A stretch of 64,000 nt of DNA from Pseudomonas sp. (GTDB lineage: Bacteria > Pseudomonadota > Gammaproteobacteria > Pseudomonadales > Pseudomonadaceae): positions 113,727 through 177,726 of the forward strand of contig NZ_PEKX01000022.1 of assembly GCF_002796985.1 (NCBI RefSeq), given 5' to 3'. The stretch's first letter is position 1, and each line of letters begins with the position of its first letter. Shown in pieces: positions 16,138-23,837 of this stretch. The translations under genes were made by a program, and so were the position numbers. Below the pieces are notes generated by a model. The model made no database searches. It was not told the DNA's origin and saw only the letters and a list, made by a program, of their open reading frames with translations.

Positions 16138-16896
16138 TCAGCGCCCGGCGGAGAGGCCGAAGTCGATGGCCAGGTCCGCGCCGGTGATGGCTTCGGATTC
16201 CGGCTTGCACAGGTACCAGACCAGCTCGGCGACTTCCTCCGGGCGGATGAAGCGCGCCAACTTGCCCTGTGGGTAATCTTTCAGCAACCCGAGTTTGTAG
16301 GCTGCCGGATTGCCCTGGCCGTAGCGCTCGGCCTGGTAGTCGAGCATCGGCGTGGCGATGTCCGCCGGGGAGATGGCGTTGACCCGCACGTTTGACTCGG
16401 CCAGTTCCAGCGCGAGGGTGCGGGTGAGCATGGTCAGCGCCGCCTTGCTCGCGCAGTAGGCCGCCGAGCCGCGATAGGCCTGACGGCCGGAGTCGCTGGA
16501 GATGTTGACGATGCTGCCCCGGTTCTCCTTGAGATACGGTGTCGCCGCCTGGCACATGTAGAACGCGGCCTTGAGGTTCACGCCCATGACCAGGTCGAAG
16601 TCATCCTCGTTGAAGTCTTCCACCGGGCCTTCGCGCCAGACGCCGGCGGCGTTCACCAGGGCGTCGAGGCGGCCGGTGCGGGCGAGGATGTCGGAGACCA
16701 GGCTGTGGCAGTTGTCGGCCCGTCGCAGGTCACCGACGGCGGTGGCGTCCAGCGGTACTTGCGCGTTGAGCGCATGCAGGCCGGCCTTGTCCACGTCGGT
16801 GGCGGCGATGCGCCAGTGGCTTTGGGCGAAACGTTTGGCGATGGCTTTTCCGAGGCCACCGGCAGCGCCGGTGATCAGTACGACAGGAGTGCTCAT
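16138..16896 (-). CDS. Short-chain dehydrogenase/reductase (PA5521-like)
   Basis: A 252-residue classical SDR: cofactor motif TGAAGGLGKA (residues 9-18), NAAG (86-89), catalytic serine in NISSDSGR, and YCASK with catalytic tyrosine and lysine. D39-like aspartate after beta-2 (ATDVDKAG) favours NAD over NADP. The product oxidises or reduces an alcohol/keto group on an unknown substrate. It lies upstream of no other minus-strand gene at close range but, with the ligase and aminotransferase that follow on the same strand, forms a conserved neighbourhood (PA5521-PA5523 order by memory). Confidence 0.87.
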   Translation of the reverse strand: MSTPVVLITGAAGGLGKAIAKRFAQSHWRIAATDVDKAGLHALNAQVPLDATAVGDLRRADNCHSLVSDILARTGRLDALVNAAGVWREGPVEDFNEDDFDLVMGVNLKAAFYMCQAATPYLKENRGSIVNISSDSGRQAYRGSAAYCASKAALTMLTRTLALELAESNVRVNAISPADIATPMLDYQAERYGQGNPAAYKLGLLKDYPQGKLARFIRPEEVAELVWYLCKPESEAITGADLAIDFGLSAGR

Positions 16897-17103
16897 TGTC
16901 TACGGGTTCTCCCTGCCTGAGAGAGGACGGCGACCGGCAGGCAGTACCGGTGGCGCCGAGGTGACCACGAGGCGCGTATGCGCCCCGTGCAATTACAGAC
17001 CAAGAAAAGACCAGATTCTTCAGTCTGCCAGGGTAAATTTTTCGTAAGGCTGTCGTGTGTCAGCGGGTGCGCCGGTATCTGGGGCGAGACGGTTGCTGTC
17101 CCC

Positions 17104-17169
17104 GTAGAAGCGAGCTTGCTCGCGAACAAGTTCCGGCGCGGAGGCGTTCTCGAGCAAGCTCGCTCCTAC
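17104..17169. repeat. REP pair, standard arms
   Basis: Inverted pair GTAGAAGCGAGCTTGCTCGC ... GAGCAAGCTCGCTCCTAC with a short spacer. It sits in the 321-base gap 16897-17217 between the SDR and ligase genes; apart from this repeat and the SDR promoter region I see nothing in that gap. Confidence 0.87.
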
Positions 17170-17217
17170 AAAAGCCGTTTTCCGGGGGCTGACGGTTTTT
17201 GCCTATGCGGCCAGCGA

Positions 17218-18585
17218 TCAAGCGTGATGCAGATACCAGCGCCAATCCTGCTCGCCGACCTCGCCCATGAACTGGCGGAACTCCTCCCACTTGATCGCCA
17301 GGAACACCTTGAGGAATTCCTCGCCCAGCGCCTCGCGGGCCCAGGTGGAGGCTTCCAGGGCGCGCAGCGCGGTGAGCCAGTCGGTGGGGAGGAACTCGGT
17401 GGCCTGCTCGTAGCCGTTGCCGACGATGGGCGCACCGGGGTCGATCTGCTCGCGGATACCTTCGTGGATGGCCGCGAGTATCGCCGCCGCTGCGAGATAG
17501 GGGTTGGCATCGGCGCCACAGATGCGGTGCTCGATGTGCCGGCTCTTGGCCGGGCCGCCGGGCACGCGGAACGACACGGTACGGTTGTTCACCCCCCAGC
17601 TCTTGGCCAGTGGCGCGTAGCTGTTGGCCTGGAAGCGGCGGAAGGAGTTGGCGTTGGGGCAGAAGATCGCCAGCGAATCCAGCAGGCGCGCCATCATGCC
17701 GCCGATGGAGTGGCGCAGCAGCGGGGTGCCATGAATGTCTTCACTGGCGTAGAGGTTGTTGCCCTGCTCATCGGCCAGGCTGACGTGCAGGTGCATGCCG
17801 GAGCCGGCGCGGTCGCCGAATGGCTTGGCCATGAAGCAGGCCTGCAGCCCGTGCTTGTTCGCCACGCCCTTCACCAGGCGCTTGTAGCGCACGCCTTCAT
17901 CGATGGCCTGCATGACGTCGAAGCGGTGCTCCAGGGTCAGCTCGACCTGGCCCGGCGCGTACTCGGAGATTGCCGTGCGCACCGGCAGGCCCTGGACTTC
18001 GCAGGCGGCGTAGAGGTCGTCGAGGAACGGCTGCAGCTGCTCCAGCTCATACACGCCATAGACCTGCGGCGCTTCCGGGCGGATGCCGTTCATCTGCAGT
18101 GCCGGCTGCGGGCGGCCATTGGCGTCGCGCTGCTTGTCCAGCAGGTAGAACTCCAGCTCCACCGCCATCACCGGGTGGAAGCCGTCGGCCTTCAGCCGGT
18201 CGACCACGCGGGACAGCGCCTGGCGCGGGTCGGCCGGGGTGGCGGGCAGGCCCTGGGTCGGGTGCATGCTCACCTGCAGCTGGCCGGTGGGGCTGGCGCG
18301 CCAGGGTTGCAGGGTCAGGCTGCCGGGCAGCGGATAGGTCCAGCAGTCGGCGTCAGCGACTTCCCAGACCAGCCCGGTGCCCTCGACGTCTTCACCCTGC
18401 ACGGTCAGCGCGAGGATCGAGCTGGGCAGCGGGCGGCCGTTGTCGTAGATCGCCAGCAGCTCGTCGCGGTGCAGCAGCTTGCCGCGCGGGATGCCGTTGG
18501 AGTCGATGATGAACAGTTCGATGCTGCGCACGTCCGGATGGGCGGCGAGGAAGGCTTCGGCTTCCTGGCGATCGGCGAATTGCAT
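17218..18585 (-). CDS. Glutamine-synthetase-like gamma-glutamyl-amine ligase (PuuA/PauA family)
   Basis: About 455 residues of the type I glutamine synthetase fold. N-terminal beta-grasp begins IELFIIDSNGIPRGKL; catalytic-domain motifs include AVELEFYLLD (metal ligand glutamate), GQVELTLEH, MAKPFGDRAGSGMHLHVSL (ammonium/glutamate loop) and NRTVSFRVPGG. It lacks the adenylylation-loop tyrosine context of GlnA. Family members join glutamate to a polyamine or simple amine with ATP. The start at 18585 follows GAGGA; the frame is open further up but only into a REP. The paired aminotransferase and SDR genes suggest amine catabolism; the amine is unknown. It resembles PA5522. Confidence 0.87.
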   Translation of the reverse strand: MQFADRQEAEAFLAAHPDVRSIELFIIDSNGIPRGKLLHRDELLAIYDNGRPLPSSILALTVQGEDVEGTGLVWEVADADCWTYPLPGSLTLQPWRASPTGQLQVSMHPTQGLPATPADPRQALSRVVDRLKADGFHPVMAVELEFYLLDKQRDANGRPQPALQMNGIRPEAPQVYGVYELEQLQPFLDDLYAACEVQGLPVRTAISEYAPGQVELTLEHRFDVMQAIDEGVRYKRLVKGVANKHGLQACFMAKPFGDRAGSGMHLHVSLADEQGNNLYASEDIHGTPLLRHSIGGMMARLLDSLAIFCPNANSFRRFQANSYAPLAKSWGVNNRTVSFRVPGGPAKSRHIEHRICGADANPYLAAAAILAAIHEGIREQIDPGAPIVGNGYEQATEFLPTDWLTALRALEASTWAREALGEEFLKVFLAIKWEEFRQFMGEVGEQDWRWYLHHA

Positions 18586-18628
18586 GGTGGTCCTCGGTGG
18601 CGCGGTGCGCCGGGGGTGTTTGCTCTTC

Positions 18629-18720
18629 GTAGGAACGAGGGGGACGCCCAGTTCTTGCTCGCGAACCCGCCCCCCGCTGCAGACCTGCAGGAGAGCGTTC
18701 GCGAGCAAGCTCGCTCCTAC
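18629..18720. repeat. REP pair, long-arm variant
   Basis: As at 4258-4349: the left arm has the extra GGGGACGCCCAGTTCTTG block, the right arm is standard. It lies between the ligase start and the aminotransferase stop, so it is transcribed if the two genes share an mRNA. Confidence 0.88.
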
Positions 18721-18724
18721 AGGG

Positions 18725-20119
18725 TCAGGCCTCGCGCGCGCCGGGGATCGCCAGCAGTTCGGTGATGCCGGCATCGAGTGTCTCGATCAGGCGATCCACG
18801 TCGGCGGCGGTGGTGTCCGGGCAGCACAGGGTCATGTTGTGGAACGGCGTGATCAGGATGCCGCGGTTGATCAGATACAGGTGCAGGGCCATCTGCAGCT
18901 CGTCGTGGAAGGCCGCTTCGGCCTCGGCGCCGGTGCGCGGGGAGACGGGGCAGAATTGGAACTCGCTGCGCGCGCCCAGTTCGGTCACCGACCACTTCAG
19001 GTCGTGCTTGGCGATCAGGCGGCGGAAGCCGTCGGCCAGGCGTTTGGCCAGCGGCAGCATGTGCTCGTAAGCCGCCTGGGTCATCACCTGTTCCAGGTTA
19101 GCGCGCATGCAGTGCATGGCCAGGGCGTTGGCCGAGAGCGTGGTGCCCATGCCGCTGTGGCCGTGGCCATGGCTGTCTTCCTGGGCGCTCTGGCGCGAGG
19201 CGGCCATGCGTTCGGCCATCTCCGCGCTGCAGCCAAAGATGCCGCAGGGCACGCCGCCGGCGATCGGCTTGCCGACCACGAAGAAGTCCGGGTCGAGGTT
19301 CCACAGCTTCGTGCAGCCACCGATGTTGGTGGAGATGGTGTGGGTTTCGTCGATGATCAGCAGCGCACCGTACTGGCGGGTCAGCTCGCGGCACTTCTGC
19401 ATGAAGCCCGGATCGGGCAGGACCATGCCGATGTTGGTCATCGCCGGCTCGCACAGCAGGGCGCAGACGTCGCCCTGGGCCAGCGCGGCTTCCAGCGCCG
19501 CCACGTCGTTGAAGGGGATCGAGCGGCTGTGCTGGGTCAGGTCGTAGGCCTGGCCGACCAGGCCGGAGCGGTGCACGGTTTCGCCGTCGCGGTAGCGCAC
19601 CATCACGTCGTCGACGGTGCCGTGGTAGCAGCCGTCGAACACCAGCAGGGTCTTGCGCTTGGTCACCGCGCGGGCCCAGCGCAGTACGTAGCGGTTGGAG
19701 TCGGTGGCGGTGGCGGTCACCTGCCAGTAGGGCAGGCCGAAACGTGCGGCGAGCAGTTCGCCGCAGACTACCGCGTCTTCACCGGGGAGCATGGTGGTCA
19801 GGCCGCGCGCACCTTGTTCGGCGAGAGCGCGGGCAATCGGCGCCGGGGAGTGGCCGAACATGCTGCCGGTGTCGCCCAGGCAGAAGTCCACGTAGTCATG
19901 GCCGTCCACGTCGTAGAAGCGGGCGCCCTGGGCGCGTTCGACGAACAGCGGGCAGGGCGTGGACCAGTCGGCCATCCAGTGCATCGGCACGCCGGCGTAC
20001 AGCGACTGGTGCGCGCGCTCGGCAAGGGCGACGGACTTGGGATTCTGTTCCAGGAAGCGCTGGCGCTCGCGGGCGGTGAAAAGATCCACGGCCGGTTGGG
20101 CGATTCCGCTGGCGGTCAT
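18725..20119 (-). CDS. Class III aminotransferase (glutamate-1-semialdehyde-mutase-like)
   Basis: A 464-residue PLP enzyme. Seen are the aspartate motif LLIIDETHTI and the PLP lysine in FFVVGKPIAGG, as in GSAM-type class III aminotransferases, and FCLGDTGSMFGHSPAP near the N-terminus. The histidine-rich insert EDSHGHGHSGMG is unusual. The start at 20119 follows GAGGTG; an ATG 30 bases upstream is less likely. It is divergent from the second SDR gene, sharing a 127-base region with two identical palindromic operators. It likely transfers an amino group to or from a keto intermediate of the same pathway. It resembles PA5523. Confidence 0.87.
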   Translation of the reverse strand: MTASGIAQPAVDLFTARERQRFLEQNPKSVALAERAHQSLYAGVPMHWMADWSTPCPLFVERAQGARFYDVDGHDYVDFCLGDTGSMFGHSPAPIARALAEQGARGLTTMLPGEDAVVCGELLAARFGLPYWQVTATATDSNRYVLRWARAVTKRKTLLVFDGCYHGTVDDVMVRYRDGETVHRSGLVGQAYDLTQHSRSIPFNDVAALEAALAQGDVCALLCEPAMTNIGMVLPDPGFMQKCRELTRQYGALLIIDETHTISTNIGGCTKLWNLDPDFFVVGKPIAGGVPCGIFGCSAEMAERMAASRQSAQEDSHGHGHSGMGTTLSANALAMHCMRANLEQVMTQAAYEHMLPLAKRLADGFRRLIAKHDLKWSVTELGARSEFQFCPVSPRTGAEAEAAFHDELQMALHLYLINRGILITPFHNMTLCCPDTTAADVDRLIETLDAGITELLAIPGAREA

Positions 20120-20155
20120 GTTGCACACCTCGTTTGTTATTTCGCACATCTTCCA

Positions 20156-20169
20156 TTTGTGATCACAAA
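20156..20169. promoter_or_regulatory. GntR-type operator 1
   Basis: Perfect palindrome TTTGTGATCACAAA, 37 bases upstream of the aminotransferase start codon. Its core TGTGATCACA is repeated at 20221-20230. The spacing between centres is 63 bases, six DNA turns. A GntR/FCD regulator gene lies two genes away (21110-21775) and is the likely binder. Confidence 0.7.
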
Positions 20170-20196
20170 AATGTCAATACAGCAGATCGACTGCCT

Positions 20197-20234
20197 GATA
20201 ATCTGCCCTGCAACGAATTCTGTGATCACAAAAT
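20197..20234 (+). promoter_or_regulatory. SDR promoter -10 and GntR-type operator 2
   Basis: A -10-like GATAAT at 20197-20202 predicts a start near 20208. The second palindrome (core TGTGATCACA at 20221-20230, nearly full TTC-TGTGATCACA-AAA) lies just downstream of that, ending about 17 bases before the SDR start codon, where a bound repressor would block transcription. Confidence 0.6.
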
Positions 20235-20246
20235 GGGAGCCCATCC

Positions 20247-21035
20247 ATGAATGACGTCACGAATGCATCGGCCTGGGCCGGTCAGGTCGCCCTGGTCAGC
20301 GGCGCCGGCAGCGAGTCTGGCATCGGTTTCGCCAGTGCCTGCCGGCTGGCGCGCAACGGTGCGAAGCTGCTGCTCACGGCCAGTAGTGAGCGCGTTCTGC
20401 GGCGGGCGGAGGAGTTGCGCGCCGAAGGCTTCGAGGCCCGCGCGCTGCCGGCCGACCTGACCCGTGAGGCCGACGTTCGCGCCCTGGCCGAATGGGCGCA
20501 GGCGCAATGGGGAAGCGTAGACGTGCTGGTGAACAACGCCGGCATGGCCATGCAGGGCAGCCCGGAACCCTTCGCCGAACTGGCGGCGATGGACCTGGCG
20601 ACCTGGAACCTGTCGCTGTCGCGCAACCTGACCAGCGCCTTCCTGCTCACCCGCGCGCTGTTGCCGGGGATGCTGGAGCGCGGCTACGGGCGCATCGTCA
20701 ATGTCAGCTCGACCACCGGCGTGCGTGGGAGCAATCCGGGCGAGTCCGCCTACAGCGCGGCCAAGGCCGGGATGCTTGGCATGAGCATGGGCCTGGCTCT
20801 GGAAGTGGCGCGCCGCGGGGTGACGGTCAACAGCGTGGCGCCGGGCTGGATCGCTACCGGTTCCAGCACTGACGAAGAAATCCAGGCCGGACGGCGCACG
20901 CCGCTCGGCCGTTCCGGGCGTCCGGAGGAGGTGGCAGCCGCCATTGCCTTCCTGGCGTCGCCCGAAGCCAGCTACATCACCGGCGAAGTGCTGGTGGTGG
21001 ATGGCGGCAACTGCCTGATCGAGAACAAGGGATAA
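20247..21035 (+). CDS. Short-chain dehydrogenase/reductase (PA5524-like)
   Basis: A 262-residue classical SDR: SGAGSESGIG cofactor loop, NNAG (about 98-101), catalytic serine in NVSSTTGV, and YSAAK with tyrosine and lysine; the C-terminus ITGEVLVVDGG is typical of FabG-like enzymes. The residue pattern after beta-2 (LTASSERVLRR) favours NADP. Divergent from the aminotransferase and immediately upstream of the GntR gene, it is probably a catabolic step controlled by that regulator. Substrate unknown. Confidence 0.87.
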   Translation: MNDVTNASAWAGQVALVSGAGSESGIGFASACRLARNGAKLLLTASSERVLRRAEELRAEGFEARALPADLTREADVRALAEWAQAQWGSVDVLVNNAGMAMQGSPEPFAELAAMDLATWNLSLSRNLTSAFLLTRALLPGMLERGYGRIVNVSSTTGVRGSNPGESAYSAAKAGMLGMSMGLALEVARRGVTVNSVAPGWIATGSSTDEEIQAGRRTPLGRSGRPEEVAAAIAFLASPEASYITGEVLVVDGGNCLIENKG

Positions 21036-21040
21036 GCACG

Positions 21041-21103
21041 ATGAAGCACGACTGCAGCCTGACCTTCGCCCAACTGCCGGCGCCGCCGGCTGGCCGGGGG
21101 TGA
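21041..21103 (+). CDS. Possible 20-residue reading frame between SDR and GntR genes
   Basis: ATG at 21041 is preceded by AAGGGA at a good distance and the frame (MKHDCSLTFAQLPAPPAGRG) ends at 21103, six bases before the regulator start. It could be a coupling peptide, a remnant of a longer lost gene, or chance. Proline/glycine-rich end argues against a folded product. Confidence 0.25.
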   Translation: MKHDCSLTFAQLPAPPAGRG

Positions 21104-21109
21104 ATCGCA

Positions 21110-21775
21110 ATGGCCGACAACCTTCAGGAACAGCTCTACCAGAACCTTCGGCAGGCCCTGCTGAGCGGGCGCTTCCAGCCCGGCGAGCGGCTCAAGATCC
21201 GCGACCTCGCCGATGAATGGGGCACCAGCCCCATGCCGGTTCGCGCGGCCCTGCAGCGACTGGTCGCCGAGGGCGCGCTGGAAGGCGAGCCGCAGCGCTC
21301 GCTACGGGTGCCGGTAATGACCCGCGAGCGCTACCTGCAGATTCTTCAGGTGCGGCAATCGCTGGAAGGACTGGCGGTGGAAGATGCGGCCAGACACCTG
21401 AAGCCCGCTGACCTGGCGCTGCTGCACGATTGCACCGCGCGCATGGAAAACGCGCTGAACGCCCGTGACGTGCAGGGCTACCTGGCGGCCAACAGCGAAT
21501 TCCACCTGACGCTCTACCGCGCGTGCGGCAACCCCACGCTGCTGCGCATGATCGAGGCGCTGTGGCTGCAGGTCGGGCCCTTCTTCAACCGGCTGTTCAC
21601 CGAGGCCGACCTGTCGCTGCGCCTGAACGACTTCCACGAAGACACCCTGCAGGCGCTGGAGCGCGGCGATGGCGCAGGCGCGCGCAAAGCCATCGAACAG
21701 GACCTGGGCTACTGCGGCCAGTACCTGCTCAACCTGCTGGAGCTGGAAAGCGGGGGAAGGCTGGGGGCGCGCTAG
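21110..21775 (+). CDS. GntR-family transcriptional regulator, FCD subfamily
   Basis: A 221-residue regulator: N-terminal winged helix-turn-helix (residues 5-70, with FQPGERLKIRDLADEWGTS and PVRAALQRLVAEGAL) and a C-terminal all-helical FCD domain with the metal/ligand histidines expected near NSEFHLTLYRAC and NDFHEDTLQALE. FCD regulators usually repress catabolic operons until a small carboxylate or related ligand binds. The operators at 20156-20169 and 20219-20234 are the obvious targets. It resembles PA5525 and probably belongs to the SDR transcript. Confidence 0.9.
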   Translation: MADNLQEQLYQNLRQALLSGRFQPGERLKIRDLADEWGTSPMPVRAALQRLVAEGALEGEPQRSLRVPVMTRERYLQILQVRQSLEGLAVEDAARHLKPADLALLHDCTARMENALNARDVQGYLAANSEFHLTLYRACGNPTLLRMIEALWLQVGPFFNRLFTEADLSLRLNDFHEDTLQALERGDGAGARKAIEQDLGYCGQYLLNLLELESGGRLGAR

Positions 21776-21783
21776 GGCGCCCT

Positions 21784-21996
21784 TCAGGGGGTCTTGATGA
21801 AGCGGACGTTGTCCTTCTTGATCAGGATCGTCTCGCCGTTGAGCTGTTCGAACTCGTAGTAGTCATTGTATTTGTCGTAGTCGGAGTGATCCTTCACCAG
21901 AATTTCGCTGCCATCCTGCAGCGTCACCACGGCCTTGTCGGCGCATCCGGCGAGGCCGAGCAGCAACAGGCAGGTGAACAAGGCTTTCAACTTCAT
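21784..21996 (-). CDS. YgdI/YgdR-type small lipoprotein (DUF903)
   Basis: A 70-residue lipoprotein: signal peptide MKLKALFTCLLLLGLAGC with lipobox LAGC, then a compact beta domain (VTLQDGSEILVKDHSDYDKY ... FEQLNGETILIKKDNV) typical of the YgdI/YgdR family. The aspartate after the cysteine (CADK: alanine at +2) does not suggest inner-membrane retention, so outer-membrane location is likely. The start at 21996 follows GGAGA and is preferred over the ATG 18 bases upstream. Convergent with the GntR gene. Function unknown. Confidence 0.85.
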   Translation of the reverse strand: MKLKALFTCLLLLGLAGCADKAVVTLQDGSEILVKDHSDYDKYNDYYEFEQLNGETILIKKDNVRFIKTP

Positions 21997-22099
21997 AGTT
22001 TCTCCACGGGGCATCGTACCCGCCCGGACAGCAAGGGCTGGACGTACGCTGGGTTGCCTGTGTGACCATGGAAGTTTCAGGAAATTCCGATACCTGCCT

Positions 22100-22501
22100 T
22101 CAAGTATCCAGCCATACGTCGCGTGCCCAGGTCCAGACGGAGTCCCAGGTCTCCTCGGTGAGCTCGCCGTCGGCCCAGAGAATCACCTCACCGTCCTCGG
22201 CGACCGCGTAGTAGTCGTCACCATCGGCGCAGAGCGGAATCAGCTCGCGCGGCAGGCCGCTGGCCCAGGCTACGGCAGCCACTTCCGGCAGGTAGGTATG
22301 CGACTGCGGGTCGGTGGCCGTGACCGGTTCCAGGCGGCCGTAGACGACGTCGCTGACCAGCAGGAGGAACTCGCGGAATTCCGACGGAATGCCGATCAGC
22401 AGGGCTTCCTCGATTTCCACCAGCAGCTCTTCGTCCGGCAGTTCCAGCGGTACCGGAACCGGCTCGTTCGCTTCACGCAGTTTCTCGATCACATCTTCCA
22501 C
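22100..22501 (-). CDS. SMI1/KNR4 (SUKH) family protein
   Basis: A 133-residue acidic protein. The SUKH pattern is visible: IEEALLIGIPSEFREFLLLV near the start of the domain, GLPRELIPLCADGDDYYAV and then GEVILWADGE and a tryptophan-rich end. SUKH proteins include toxin immunity proteins and housekeeping homologues. No toxin gene is adjacent, so this is most likely the conserved chromosomal form. Start codon at 22501 is taken as the first in frame. Function unknown. Confidence 0.75.
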   Translation of the reverse strand: MEDVIEKLREANEPVPVPLELPDEELLVEIEEALLIGIPSEFREFLLLVSDVVYGRLEPVTATDPQSHTYLPEVAAVAWASGLPRELIPLCADGDDYYAVAEDGEVILWADGELTEETWDSVWTWARDVWLDT

Positions 22502-22648
22502 AGACGGGGTCTCTCTCTATTCGACGAATGGCGCGCTTTATACAGTAGTAGCCGGCCCTCCGCGCAAGGCCACTGCACGGGCGTTGTCCGGACGAGCGGC
22601 GGGCCAGCGGGAGCTGCCGTGCGTCTTGGCGAGGCGGGCGGCAGAAAC

Positions 22649-22677
22649 GAAAAAGCCCGGCATTCGCCGGGCTTTTT
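22649..22677 (-). terminator. Terminator of the Tim44-domain gene
   Basis: AAAAAGCCCGGC, loop ATTC, GCCGGGCTTTTT: symmetrical, 18 bases past the minus-strand stop at 22695. It can act in both directions. Confidence 0.9.
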
Positions 22678-22694
22678 CAGTGTCGCGCGCAGGA

Positions 22695-23579
22695 TCAGTT
22701 CTGACGGATGCCCGCCACCAGCCAGGGCTGGTTCTCGCCCTGCGGGCGTTCCATGCGCCAGCTTTCGCTGAAGGGTTCGCCCTGGTCGAAGCGCGAGGAC
22801 TTCGAGACACCGCTGAAGGTCAGGGTGGCGATGGTCTTCTCGGCCTGGTCGTCCACGCCTTCAAGCTGCACGTCGAGGTTGTCGATGTAGGTGGACTGGT
22901 AGCCCTCGCCCAGGTCAGCGCGCTCCTGCTTGAGGAACTGCAGCATCTGCGGGGTGACGAACTCGGCGATCTTGTCCATCTCGTTGGCGTCCCAGTGCTG
23001 CTGCAGGGACATGAAGTGCTCGCGGGCGGCGCCGATGAAACGGGTCTCGTCGAACCAGCTCGGCGCGTTGATCACCGGGCGGTTGTCCATCGCCGGACGG
23101 GACGCACCACCGAAGATCGACGGCGGAGCGGCCGGCATTTCACGCTGCATCGGCGCATGTCCACCGGCCATGGCGGGCTGGTTGCCCTGCTGCTGGCGGC
23201 GACGGGAGGCGATGAAGCGGAAGGCGATGAACGCGATCAGCGCCATGATCAGGATGTCGAGGAACTGCATGCCCTGGAAGCCGTCGCCCATGAACATGGA
23301 GGCGAGCAGGCCACCGGCGGCGAGGCCGGCCAGCGGGCCGAGCCAGCGCGACGCACCGCTTTTGGCAGCAGCACCGGCAGCGCCTGCGGCAGCACCGGTT
23401 GCGGCCGGGCCAGCGGCAGTGGGGGAATTCGGTGCGGCGTTGGGTTGCGCCTGACGGGTCTGGTGGCTCGGCGCCGAGCCCATGCTCTTGCCGCCACCGA
23501 AACGTTTGGCGGCGTTGACGTCGAGGCTGAGCGTCACGGCGACACAGAAGGCCATGGCAAGGCTGAGAAAGCGCTTCAT
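22695..23579 (-). CDS. Tim44-domain membrane protein
   Basis: A 294-residue protein: signal peptide or first helix (MKRFLSLAMAFCVAVTLSLD), an alanine/glycine-rich linker, a second hydrophobic stretch (LGPLAGLAAGGLLASMF) and helix QFLDILIMALIAFIAFRFI, a low-complexity region, and a C-terminal Tim44-like domain (FDETRFIGAAREHFMSLQQH to the end). Bacterial Tim44-domain proteins are inner-membrane proteins of uncertain role. The start at 23579 has AAGAGA at a good distance; ATG at 23588 is too close to it. Divergent from the antiporter gene. Confidence 0.85.
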   Translation of the reverse strand: MKRFLSLAMAFCVAVTLSLDVNAAKRFGGGKSMGSAPSHQTRQAQPNAAPNSPTAAGPAATGAAAGAAGAAAKSGASRWLGPLAGLAAGGLLASMFMGDGFQGMQFLDILIMALIAFIAFRFIASRRRQQQGNQPAMAGGHAPMQREMPAAPPSIFGGASRPAMDNRPVINAPSWFDETRFIGAAREHFMSLQQHWDANEMDKIAEFVTPQMLQFLKQERADLGEGYQSTYIDNLDVQLEGVDDQAEKTIATLTFSGVSKSSRFDQGEPFSESWRMERPQGENQPWLVAGIRQN

Positions 23580-23837
23580 GGTGGTCATTCTCTTGGTTGG
23601 TATTCGACGCGCGTCATGTTGCCGCCCTCGATGGAGGAGGGCCAGCCGGATTTTGTTTCGCGCTGTTGCCCTGTCTGGGGCCCAGGCATTAGATGGGGGC
23701 GGATGATTCCCTTTCCAAATCAGTCTGTTACTGATTCTTTCAGAACCGCCTGTCGGAGGAGTCGAATGATAGGCTTCGCTGAGCGAGGCCGTCAGCCGCG
23801 CGTTCCCCTGACCAGCCCGCCGCGAGGACCGCCGACC

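Noticed and set aside
16890..16990. Possible glycine riboswitch on the minus strand before the SDR gene (CTCTCAGGCA followed by GGGAGAA).
   Set aside because: Only this one phrase fits. The GGAGAG opening and the CCGAAGG core of the aptamer are absent, and the gene has no glycine link.
20156..20230. Reading the TGTGATCACA sites as Vfr/CRP sites.
   Set aside because: CRP-type sites need six bases between TGTGA and TCACA; here the halves abut, which suits GntR proteins.
22389..23837. Long plus-strand reading frame continuous with the antiporter gene.
   Set aside because: It runs antisense through the SUKH and Tim44 genes with a low-complexity translation; the antiporter begins at 23838 with its own site.
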